A stretch of DNA of 5,781 bases. Origin: Dehalococcoidia bacterium UBA3254. Lineage in GTDB: Bacteria > Chloroflexota > Dehalococcoidia > Dehalococcoidales > UBA3254. The notes under the pieces are model-generated. The model saw only the letters and a program-made list of their open reading frames with translations, did not search any database and was not told the origin of the DNA. The stretch lies in assembly GCA_002362735.1 (NCBI GenBank), contig DEUU01000170.1, positions 1 to 5,781 of the forward strand, given 5' to 3'. The translations under genes were made by a program, and so were the position numbers. Shown one piece after another: positions 1 to 4,894 of this stretch (the stretch's first letter is position 1; every line of letters begins with the position of its first letter).

Positions 1-853
1 GATAGCTGACCAGGGCATAAAACCGTGGATTATATTTAATATCCGGATGGGCCAGAGCTTCCTTGATTCTGGATTCCAGCATTTCTTTGGGAAGATTAAA
101 CATCATCGGCGGAGCTATAACATGCTGGTTGGGTGGGAGATTATCATTGCCGTGTTTGGCAGTAAAAATATCCATCAGCATACATTCATAAATACCATGG
201 AAATGATCTCCATTACCCAGGATATTTTCAAAAGGGATAATCGACTTTAAAGCCGGTGGAGGATTGTGGTTGGCAATATCGATCTGCATTCCGGAAAAGC
301 CACAGGCTCCCATCATTCCTACATTACCGTCGCACCAGGGCTGCCTGGAGATCCATTCGATCATATCGTAGGTATCCCGATAATCGAACTGGGTTGTCCC
401 CTCAGACTTCCCATAGTTCCGTGGATCAGGAATAACTCGCACATACCCTCTTTCAACAAAATAATCGATCGCCCCGACCTCGATACTCCCGTCCCAGAAA
501 GGTCCATCCCAGTATTCTTGTTCCGGCAGCCAGCGGGTGGTCTCCTGCACCTCTTTACCCCAGAAAAAGAAGGAAAGAATCGCCGGGAATTTCTTTCCTT
601 CTATATCCGGCCGATAGACATCCGTCGCCAGGCGTATACCATCCCGCATCGGGACCATGATGTCCTTCTCCTTTAAAACTTTATAGAGAGGTTTAGACTC
701 TTCATTTTTGACAATCTGAGGATAACCATCAAAGTAAACACCTTTAACATCGGTACCAAAAGCCACCGATTGGGCGGCAGGTTTAAAACCCTTAATTCTG
801 GGCCTGATTTCGTCTGCGTGATAAATCGAGGTTCTTGCGGAGTCAGCAGTCAT
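1..853 (-). CDS. CocE/NonD-family alpha/beta hydrolase, N-terminal part (runs off left edge)
   Basis: The frame is open from ATG at 853 to the window edge: 284 codons, with no stop reached. The family (peptidase S15 / cocaine esterase-like, usually about 550-650 residues) hydrolyses esters or amides. Its N-terminal block is seen as VPMRDGIRLATDVYRP (67-82), then DPRNYGKSEG (143-152), YDMIEWISRQPWCDG (162-176) and the nucleophile elbow GMMGACGFSGMQ (179-190). In typical CocE proteins the elbow reads G-x-S-Y; here it is G182-A-C184-G, so Cys184 sits where the catalytic Ser is expected. The usual PY(x)K tyrosine that helps form the oxyanion hole appears as FWGK (97-100). No signal peptide or membrane segment is visible at the start, so it is probably cytoplasmic. 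The start is fixed by GGAGG at 860-864, 6 nt upstream, and by a promoter at 881-909. The acid and histidine of the triad and the C-terminal jelly-roll domain would lie outside the window. Family assignment is firm; substrate is unknown. Confidence 0.9.
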   Translation of the reverse strand, partial: MTADSARTSIYHADEIRPRIKGFKPAAQSVAFGTDVKGVYFDGYPQIVKNEESKPLYKVLKEKDIMVPMRDGIRLATDVYRPDIEGKKFPAILSFFFWGKEVQETTRWLPEQEYWDGPFWDGSIEVGAIDYFVERGYVRVIPDPRNYGKSEGTTQFDYRDTYDMIEWISRQPWCDGNVGMMGACGFSGMQIDIANHNPPPALKSIIPFENILGNGDHFHGIYECMLMDIFTAKHGNDNLPPNQHVIAPPMMFNLPKEMLESRIKEALAHPDIKYNPRFYALVSY

Positions 854-880
854 ATTCTTCCTCCTTCTCTTTTTGTCAAA

Positions 881-909
881 ATTTTAACACCAATATCGAT
901 CGATAGCAA
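881..909 (-). promoter_or_regulatory. Sigma70-type promoter for the CocE-like hydrolase
   Basis: On the minus strand a -35 box TTGCTA (904-909) is followed by a 17-nt spacer and a -10 box TAAAAT (881-886, 5/6 match to consensus). Transcription would begin near 874, giving a leader of about 21 nt that just holds the GGAGG ribosome site (860-864). The geometry fits well, but this is prediction only. Confidence 0.6.
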
Positions 910-920
910 AGAAATTTCAT

Positions 921-935
921 ATACGTCACACGTAT
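921..935. promoter_or_regulatory. Perfect 15-bp palindrome upstream of the hydrolase promoter, possible operator
   Basis: ATACGT (921-926) and ACGTAT (930-935) are perfect inverted 6-bp arms around the 3-bp spacer CAC. The site begins 11 bp upstream of the predicted -35 box of the hydrolase gene (minus strand), where an activator or repressor could bind. No regulator gene lies next to it in the window, so the protein that might bind it is unknown. It does not match a full CRP/FNR site. Confidence 0.4.
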
Positions 936-1210
936 GTAGTTCAGTGCAGACTTCCTCACAGGTTCCTCTGTTAGCCGGTCTTTTCGGATTAATATAATAC
1001 GGGTTGATATTCGCTTGCTGCGGATTTGGGTTTACTTTTGGTGCGGCGTCATGCCCTTGTCTAACAGGGTATATCCTGGATGTTTCAAATAGTTATCAGC
1101 TAGCTCTTATCATGTGTGCAATAATATGTGTAACAGCAGCGGTCGGTTCTTACCTGTTACAACCGATGCAGAATTATTCTTCCCGGAAGAACCGGCTAAA
1201 AGAGCCCTGA
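936..1210 (+). pseudogene. C-terminal remnant of an MFS transporter, 5' part missing, in-frame stop
   Basis: Reading one frame through the TAA at 995-997 gives a continuous MFS-like C-terminus: QTSSQVPLLAGLFGLI, stop, then YGLIFACCGFGFTFGAASC, the GYILDVSNSYQLAL block and a last hydrophobic helix, ending at TGA 1208-1210. The pattern (FGL..YGLIF, a glycine-rich helix, P.L.GYILD..NSYQLAL) is what MFS monocarboxylate or oxalate/formate-type carriers show over their last two or three helices. Upstream of about 936 no frame continues the similarity, and that DNA is instead the promoter of the oppositely oriented hydrolase. With a missing N-terminus, a stop codon and no ribosome site at the only restart (TTG 1004), I read it as a decayed fragment. 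It ends 7 bp before the intact, convergent MFS gene but is not obviously a copy of it. The exact left boundary is uncertain. Confidence 0.75.
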
Positions 1211-1217
1211 GAATTAT

Positions 1218-2447
1218 CTAAACAGAGTCCCTCACAGTGCCATAATGTCTTATCCTTCCCAAAATTAGAGCTAAAACAAGTCCTGCCAGACAAGCTCCGC
1301 TAATTAACAGAAACCCCGGTTTAAAAGCTCCTGAGGCATCTTTCAAGGCGCCCAGAAGCAGCGTGACGCTGAACCCTCCAAGATTGGCGAAAAGGTTACC
1401 GAATCCACTGGCGATGCCGGCTTTCTGTACCCCCAAAACTTCAACCGGCACAGAAAACAAAGGCCCAAAACTCATTTGCAGGAAGATTGCATTAAGAAGG
1501 ACCAGACCTATTACCAGAATCAGATTATCTGCACTGATAAATAAAAATGCTGTGATTCCCAAAGCTATGAAGGAAATACTAATAACCAGGATAGGATTTT
1601 TCAGCCGGTCGGAAATGTAGCCGCCGATAATATTACCGGGCGCCATCAGGATAGCCTGGGCGGCAATAATATAACCTGCCAGTTGCAAAGATAGTCCCTT
1701 TTCATTTACTAAAAGACTGGGCATCCAAAAAATGATACCCATCATCACACCCAGGCGGACGTACTGGGTGAAAGCGGAGACCCACATGATCTTGTGACGA
1801 TAGAGTTGCAACGCTTCAAACAGACCCCCTTTCCGGCGTTCCACCAGATCGGGAGAATCTTTACCAAACTTCCATAAGAAAAAGATAGCCACAATACCAA
1901 TCGAAGTGACGGTTATAAAAGCAAAACGCCAACCAAACCATGACACGAGCAGCGGTCCGACCAGATTAAATATCAGGCTGCCGGTAGCTCCGCCGATCAG
2001 ATAGAGACCAGTAGCCGTCGCCCGTCGATTTTTCGGGAACCATCCAGTGATCAAAGCCATTCCGGGAGTAAAGAGAAGAGCTCGGAAAAACCCGGAAACA
2101 GCTTGATTGGCCAGAGCTTGCCAGTAATTAGAAACTAAACCAAGCGTCAGGGCAAGTATCGTGGAACCAAGTATGCCAATGATGAATAATCGTTTCGGGC
2201 TGTAACGGTCTGAAAGATAACCCGCCGGTATTTGCATAAAAGCATATACCAGGGTAGCGGCTGCCGCCAGTGTTCCCCCTTGAGTGAAGGTCAAACCAAG
2301 GTCTTTCCGAATCAAAGGGAGAAAGAGGGCAAGCCCTCCGAAAGAAAGAGCCTGAAAACTCTGGCACAAGACAGTCAATGATACAGTGGTGATGCGCTCT
2401 CTTCGAATAATAGCAGGTTCTGATTGAGTCTGATTCAAATAATTCAT
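1218..2447 (-). CDS. MFS transporter, 12-helix, substrate unknown
   Basis: A complete 409-residue major facilitator protein of normal family length, expected to move a small solute, probably an anion or organic acid, across the inner membrane by proton coupling. Hydrophobic segments run throughout. The helix 2-3 loop carries motif A as GYLSDRYSPKR (76-86), and the related GGYISDR (275-281) occupies the helix 8-9 loop. GWFPKNRRATATGLYLIGG (135-153) and FGWRFAF (171-177) resemble the anion:cation symporter and nitrate/nitrite porter branches. The middle cytoplasmic loop is about 195-220. The start ATG at 2445-2447 has AGGA at 2458-2461 (10 nt away), and a second AGGA abuts it. It overlaps a possible upstream small ORF by ATGA, which suggests translational coupling. 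The gene converges on the MFS remnant with only 7 bp between stops and no visible terminator. Family certain; substrate not predictable. Confidence 0.92.
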   Translation of the reverse strand: MNYLNQTQSEPAIIRRERITTVSLTVLCQSFQALSFGGLALFLPLIRKDLGLTFTQGGTLAAAATLVYAFMQIPAGYLSDRYSPKRLFIIGILGSTILALTLGLVSNYWQALANQAVSGFFRALLFTPGMALITGWFPKNRRATATGLYLIGGATGSLIFNLVGPLLVSWFGWRFAFITVTSIGIVAIFFLWKFGKDSPDLVERRKGGLFEALQLYRHKIMWVSAFTQYVRLGVMMGIIFWMPSLLVNEKGLSLQLAGYIIAAQAILMAPGNIIGGYISDRLKNPILVISISFIALGITAFLFISADNLILVIGLVLLNAIFLQMSFGPLFSVPVEVLGVQKAGIASGFGNLFANLGGFSVTLLLGALKDASGAFKPGFLLISGACLAGLVLALILGRIRHYGTVRDSV

Positions 2448-2572
2448 TCCTGATGTTTCCTGATAAACAGCACGTAGAATCCTCTCCTCATTTTCACGGC
2501 AGCGGTGTCTTTCTTAACCCTGAGGATACTTCTCCTCTTCCTCCAGAGGTCACTGAATTCATCTATCTGCAT
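2444..2572 (-). CDS. Possible 42-residue basic small protein or leader peptide, coupled to the MFS gene
   Basis: A short frame runs from ATG at 2572 to TGA at 2444-2446. It begins MQIDEFSDLWRKRRSI and ends FYVLFIRKHQE, with about 12 Lys/Arg in 42 residues and no family I recognise. Three things favour it. It has AGAAGG at 2581-2586, 8 nt before the ATG. Its stop overlaps the transporter start as ATGA, the classic arrangement for translational coupling. It also lies inside the transcript predicted from the promoter at 2676-2705. Against it, 42 codons can occur by chance and the composition is not distinctive. It could be a real small protein, a regulatory leader peptide or a remnant of a longer gene. 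Confidence 0.4.
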   Translation of the reverse strand: MQIDEFSDLWRKRRSILRVKKDTAAVKMRRGFYVLFIRKHQE

Positions 2573-2675
2573 TCTTACTGCCTTCTCATTGATCCTTATT
2601 TACAAAACGTGATCGCTCTCAGCTTTAGCTAAAAAAGGTTGATCCCGGATTCCTTTTAATTTGGGGTATGATGCG

Positions 2676-2705
2676 ATTATATGATTAATTGTATCTGAGT
2701 GTCTA
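2676..2705 (-). promoter_or_regulatory. Sigma70-type promoter for the small ORF and MFS gene
   Basis: The minus strand shows TAGACA (2700-2705, 5/6 of the -35 consensus), an 18-nt spacer and a perfect TATAAT (2676-2681). Transcription would start near 2669, leaving about 97 nt before the small ORF and about 222 nt before the transporter. The long leader leaves room for regulation. It also contains the 10-bp palindrome TTTAGCTAAA (2624-2633), of unknown meaning. Confidence 0.6.
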
Positions 2706-2752
2706 TGACAATTACCCTTCTTAAATAACGATACCAACAATTATTTTTGAAA

Positions 2753-2780
2753 TTAACCTCCTGGAGAGCTAAACTATAAT
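2753..2780 (+). promoter_or_regulatory. Promoter for the DUF5714 gene
   Basis: A perfect -10 box TATAAT lies at 2775-2780, with TTAACC (2753-2758, 4/6 match) 16 nt upstream as the best -35 candidate. Start of transcription would be near 2787, about 29 nt before ATG 2816. It is divergent from the MFS promoter at 2676-2705, so the two share a control region of under 150 bp. Confidence 0.5.
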
Positions 2781-2815
2781 TTGAAGTTCGTATGACAGAG
2801 AGATAAAGTGAATCA

Positions 2816-3538
2816 ATGAATAAGATAAAATCGCCAACCATGGCTTCGGTAAATAATTGTGGAGTCTGTGCCAGACCGCTGGTATATGCGCCGGATTCTG
2901 TGACCAGGACCTGCTCTCTTTGCGGCAAAGAAGAAAAAACTTCCATTTACTGTCCCGCCGGCCATTATGTCTGCGACATCTGCCATAGCAAAGCCGGGTT
3001 AGAGGTTTTAAAGAAGGTATTGGAAAATACCCGGTCTACGGATCCGGCTGAAATCATGGAGCAGGTCATCAGCCACCCTTCCGTCCCCATGCACGGGCCG
3101 GAACACCATATCATCGTTCCAGCTGCTGTGGTGGCAGCCGTCCGTAATAGCGGCTACCCTTTGCCTGAAGGAGCAATTGAGAAAGCCATAGAACGAGCCA
3201 GCAAAGTCCCGGGAGGGTGGTGTGGTTTTTACGGGGACTGCGGAGCAGCCGTGGGTGCCGGCATCGCCGTCAGCGTTATTACCGGAGCCACGCCTTTGAC
3301 CGGTAAACAGCGATCTCTCGCTCTGGAATCTACCAGCCAGGCACTTTCCCATATGGTGGATGAGCAGCCCCGATGTTGTAAAAAAGCTTCCCGGATTGCA
3401 ATCCAGTCCACCGTAGACTTCCTGCGCGATCGTCTGGGCATCAATCTCCCTCAAGCCAAAAAAGTCCGCTGTACCTATTACTTAAGAAATCAGCAATGCG
3501 CCAGAGAAAAATGTCCTTACTTTGACGAAGCTACATAA
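2816..3538 (+). CDS. DUF5714 cysteine-rich, probably metal-binding protein
   Basis: A complete 240-residue soluble protein with the hallmarks of DUF5714, a family of unknown function that I recall mainly from anaerobic bacteria and methanogens, sometimes with radical-SAM or methyltransferase proteins. Features in order: a zinc-ribbon-like N-terminus, C15-x2-C18 and C33-x2-C36, then C46-PAGHYVCDIC (C53, C56); the conserved MHGPEHH (92-98); PGGWCGFYGDCGAAVG (132-147, C136 and C142), rich in Gly and Cys; PRCCKK (185-190, adjacent C187-C188); and a C-terminal C219-x8-C228-x4-C233 tail ending PYF. The 14 cysteines and clustered histidines point to zinc or an iron-sulfur/metal site; which one is inference. 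ATG 2816 is the first in frame and agrees with the promoter, but the ribosome site is weak; M9 is an alternative start. No partner gene adjoins it. Confidence 0.85.
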   Translation: MNKIKSPTMASVNNCGVCARPLVYAPDSVTRTCSLCGKEEKTSIYCPAGHYVCDICHSKAGLEVLKKVLENTRSTDPAEIMEQVISHPSVPMHGPEHHIIVPAAVVAAVRNSGYPLPEGAIEKAIERASKVPGGWCGFYGDCGAAVGAGIAVSVITGATPLTGKQRSLALESTSQALSHMVDEQPRCCKKASRIAIQSTVDFLRDRLGINLPQAKKVRCTYYLRNQQCAREKCPYFDEAT

Positions 3539-3566
3539 GGTAGTTTGGTCAGGTTTAAGAACCCGC

Positions 3567-3595
3567 TTCATTTATTAATGGATGGAATGTATAAT
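3567..3595 (+). promoter_or_regulatory. Probable promoter for the usp gene
   Basis: A perfect TATAAT (3590-3595), preceded directly by TG, has a weak -35 candidate TTCATT (3567-3572) 17 nt upstream. Transcription from about 3602 would give a leader of roughly 100 nt that includes the hairpin at 3622-3640. An 8-bp inverted pair, TGGTCAGG (3546-3553) and CCTGACCA (3648-3655), brackets the promoter and early leader. Confidence 0.45.
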
Positions 3596-3621
3596 ACAAT
3601 TATCAAAATGAACCAGACCTG

Positions 3622-3640
3622 GATGATTATTCTAATCATC
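3622..3640 (+). other. Perfect hairpin in the usp leader
   Basis: GATGATTA (3622-3629) and TAATCATC (3633-3640) form an 8-bp perfect stem with the 3-nt loop TTC. A short T-rich stretch (TTTAT) follows, but there is no real U-tract and the stem is AT-rich, so it is a poor intrinsic terminator. It may instead be a dyad operator, a 5' stabilising stem or a weak attenuator for the usp gene, or mark the end of the DUF5714 transcript. Confidence 0.45.
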
Positions 3641-3701
3641 TTTATGTCCTGACCAGGATAACCGGTGTAAGTTCTCGTTCGAGTTTGAGGAGGTATGATC
3701 C

Positions 3702-4172
3702 ATGTTTAAGAATATTCTGGTATGCCTTGACGGTTCCAAGCTGGCTGAAGCAATTCTCCCTTATGCTATAGAACAGGCCAGGTGTTTTGGCAGCGAACTG
3801 GTACTTTTCCGTGTAATATCTGAACCCGGGACGATCGGTCTGGCGATGCCTGGTATGCCCGGACTACCGCTGGAAACAAGAGGAGCAGAGAAACATCTGA
3901 TTGAGGATGAACGGGAAGCCGAAGCTTATCTTCTATCCATCCAGGACAAGCTCCAGTCAGAGGAAAAATTAGCAGTTCGTTTTGAGAAGACGCTGGGAGC
4001 AGCGGGACCGTCTATCGTTGAATATTGCGATAAAAATAACATAGATCTCATCGCGATTGCCACTCATGGGAGAAGCGGACCGGGCAGAGTACTCCTGGGC
4101 AGCGTGGCTGATTACGTCATCAGGCATTCAGCTATGCCAATCCTCCTGATCCGACCGGTTGGAAAGAGCTAG
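3702..4172 (+). CDS. UspA-family universal stress protein, single domain, ATP-binding type
   Basis: A complete 156-residue single Usp domain, normal size for the family, expected as a cytoplasmic homodimer. The first strand and conserved aspartate are seen in FKNILVCLDGSKLAE (2-16; D10), and the C-terminal nucleotide loop in ATHGRSGPGRVLLGSV (120-135), which fits G-x9-G-S (G123, G133, S134) of ATP-binding Usps such as MJ0577; the first glycine of G-x2-G is Ala120, a common variant. A Met/Pro/Gly-rich insertion (about 46-57) lies after the second strand. GAGGAGGT (3687-3694), 7 nt before the ATG, is a strong ribosome site and decides the start. Usps typically rise in stationary phase, starvation or redox stress; nothing here names the specific signal. 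The DUF1801 gene follows 63 bp downstream and might be co-transcribed. Confidence 0.94.
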   Translation: MFKNILVCLDGSKLAEAILPYAIEQARCFGSELVLFRVISEPGTIGLAMPGMPGLPLETRGAEKHLIEDEREAEAYLLSIQDKLQSEEKLAVRFEKTLGAAGPSIVEYCDKNNIDLIAIATHGRSGPGRVLLGSVADYVIRHSAMPILLIRPVGKS

Positions 4173-4189
4173 TCTATGAATATTATAAT
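4159..4189 (+). promoter_or_regulatory. Weak possible promoter for the DUF1801 gene
   Basis: A perfect TATAAT sits at 4184-4189 in the short gap after the usp gene. The best -35 is TTGGAA (4159-4164), inside the last usp codons, with a long 19-nt spacer. It may give the DUF1801 gene its own transcript starting near 4196, but read-through from usp is equally plausible. Confidence 0.3.
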
Positions 4190-4235
4190 GACATCATAAG
4201 GCTATAACCGGATTTGGTTCAAGGAAGCTGGCAAC

Positions 4236-4595
4236 ATGGAATCACAGTATATAACAATTGATGAATACATCCAGACTTTTCCGGAAAATATTCAAGCTAT
4301 ACTCGAAAAAATGAGGCAGACTATCCGCAAAGCCGCCCCTGAATCGACAGAAACTATTTCATACCGGATGCCTGCCTTCAAATTAAATAGTATTTTAGTC
4401 TATTTTGCCGCCGCGAAAAATCACATCGGATTTTATCCGACTGCATCTCCCATCGTAGCCTTTCAAAAAGAATTGTCTCCCTATAAAACCTCGAAAGGCG
4501 CGATTCGGTTTCCATTAGATAAACCTATTCCATACGGTCTGGTGGAAAAAATTGTGAAATTCCGCGTAAAAGAAAATTTAGCCAAAACGAAATAA
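4236..4595 (+). CDS. DUF1801 / YdhG-like small protein (frataxin-like fold)
   Basis: A complete 119-residue soluble protein with the conserved blocks of DUF1801: APESTETISYRMPAFK (34-49), ILVYFAAAKNHIGFYP (53-68) and YKTSKGAIRFPLDKPIPYGL (83-102), followed by a basic C-terminal helix. Length is normal for the family. The group adopts a frataxin-like fold, and the Bacillus subtilis member YdhG (Fra) has been described as an iron chaperone for iron-sulfur assembly; whether this protein handles iron is not shown by sequence, as many family members are uncharacterised. AAGGA at 4221-4225 lies 10 nt before the ATG. It follows the usp gene on the same strand, 63 bp away. A short inverted repeat spans the stop codon. 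Confidence 0.88.
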   Translation: MESQYITIDEYIQTFPENIQAILEKMRQTIRKAAPESTETISYRMPAFKLNSILVYFAAAKNHIGFYPTASPIVAFQKELSPYKTSKGAIRFPLDKPIPYGLVEKIVKFRVKENLAKTK

Positions 4596-4616
4596 ACTTT
4601 CCTTTTTAAATTTCGT
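4587..4616 (+). other. Inverted repeat across the DUF1801 stop codon, weak terminator candidate
   Basis: ACGAAAT (4587-4593) and ATTTCGT (4610-4616) are perfect 7-bp arms around a 16-nt loop. The arms are AT-rich and no U-tract follows, so termination here would be weak. The right arm runs into a TATAAT (4616-4621) that could be a -10 box for something starting near 4628, just before the structured element at 4650-4836, but no good -35 box goes with it. Confidence 0.25.
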
Positions 4617-4685
4617 ATAATTCTCGTCGTTAAAAAATCTATTGGACCCGTTTCAAGTTAGTCGGTAGGAAACCCAGGTGAATAA

Positions 4686-4761
4686 GAATCCCTCTCTCGT
4701 TAAGGCGTCGCCCCTTCTGTATCGAGATCCCTCTCTCGTTAAAGGGGTCGTCCCTGCATCG
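4686..4761. repeat. Tandem pair of about 38-nt repeats
   Basis: Two abutting units, 4686-4724 and 4725-4761, share the identical 16-mer ATCCCTCTCTCGTTAA (4688-4703 and 4727-4742). They continue with related G-rich, TCG, C-rich segments and end in ATCG. In each unit the G-rich and C-rich parts can pair as a tiny hairpin with a TCG loop (4702-4716 and 4743-4755). Only two copies exist and they abut without spacers, so this is not a CRISPR array. Confidence 0.7.
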
Positions 4762-4792
4762 CCCTTAATCCTTTTTTGCAGGGGGACCCCTT
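4742..4792. other. Strong 16-bp hairpin inside the 187-bp element
   Basis: The left arm 4742-4758 (AAGGGGTC, a bulged G, then TCCCTGCA) pairs with the right arm 4777-4792 (TGCAGGGGGACCCCTT). This gives 16 base pairs including one G-T wobble, with a single bulge at 4750 and an 18-nt loop rich in C and T. The right arm is followed by TTCAAG, with no U-tract, so it is unlikely to be a plus-strand intrinsic terminator. The left arm overlaps the second tandem unit, so this stem and the unit's own small hairpin would be alternatives. Confidence 0.7.
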
Positions 4793-4859
4793 CAAGAAAC
4801 GTGATGCCTCCTTCAATTCACCGACTAAACTGAAACAGAATCAAATCTATTCAAAATTC

Positions 4860-4888
4860 TTGAAAACATCGGTTTGAAGCATTATTAT
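4860..4888 (+). promoter_or_regulatory. Promoter of the toroid gene, predicting a leaderless mRNA
   Basis: TTGAAA (4860-4865), a 17-nt spacer and TATTAT (4883-4888) form a good sigma70-type promoter. Six bases (TTCCCT) separate the -10 box from the A of ATG 4895, so the predicted transcription start is the first base of the start codon itself. No Shine-Dalgarno sequence precedes that ATG, which agrees with leaderless translation. Confidence 0.6.
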
Positions 4889-4894
4889 TTCCCT

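Larger units (their letters stand above)
4650..4836. repeat. 187-bp non-coding palindromic element (MITE-like or structured RNA)
   Basis: The ends are imperfect 17-bp inverted repeats: GTTTCAAGTTAGTCGGT (4650-4666) matches the reverse complement of ACCGACTAAACTGAAAC (4820-4836) at 15 of 17 positions, the two mismatches being adjacent. A second arm pair, GGTGAAT (4677-4683) and ATTCACC (4816-4822), extends the symmetry after an 11-13 nt insertion on the left. Inside lie a tandem duplication (4686-4761) and a strong hairpin (4742-4792). No ORF fills it and no transposase is nearby. I see no clear target-site duplication outside the ends. This architecture fits a small non-autonomous mobile element (MITE or REP-like) or a structured non-coding RNA. 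It fills most of the 299-bp gap between the DUF1801 gene and the toroid gene. Confidence 0.6.

Noticed and set aside
47..676. Plus-strand open frames of 67 and 136 codons
   Set aside because: They lie antisense to the well-conserved CocE-like hydrolase, have no recognisable domains and no good ribosome sites.
770..935. Plus-strand frame upstream of the MFS remnant as the missing N-terminal part
   Set aside because: It is antisense to the hydrolase start and promoter and shows no MFS-like helices before about position 936.
1004..1210. A free-standing 68-residue membrane protein starting at TTG 1004
   Set aside because: There is no ribosome site, and the similarity continues upstream through the stop at 995-997, so a pseudogene fragment explains it better.
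2677..3454. Minus-strand frames across the DUF5714 gene
   Set aside because: They are antisense to a gene with clear conserved motifs and lack recognisable domains.
4686..4761. CRISPR array
   Set aside because: Only two repeat units, abutting with no unique spacers, and no cas genes.
4742..4792. Rho-independent terminator
   Set aside because: The stem is strong, but the loop is 18 nt and no U-tract follows on the plus strand; on the minus strand only a short TTT occurs, inside or just beside the stem.
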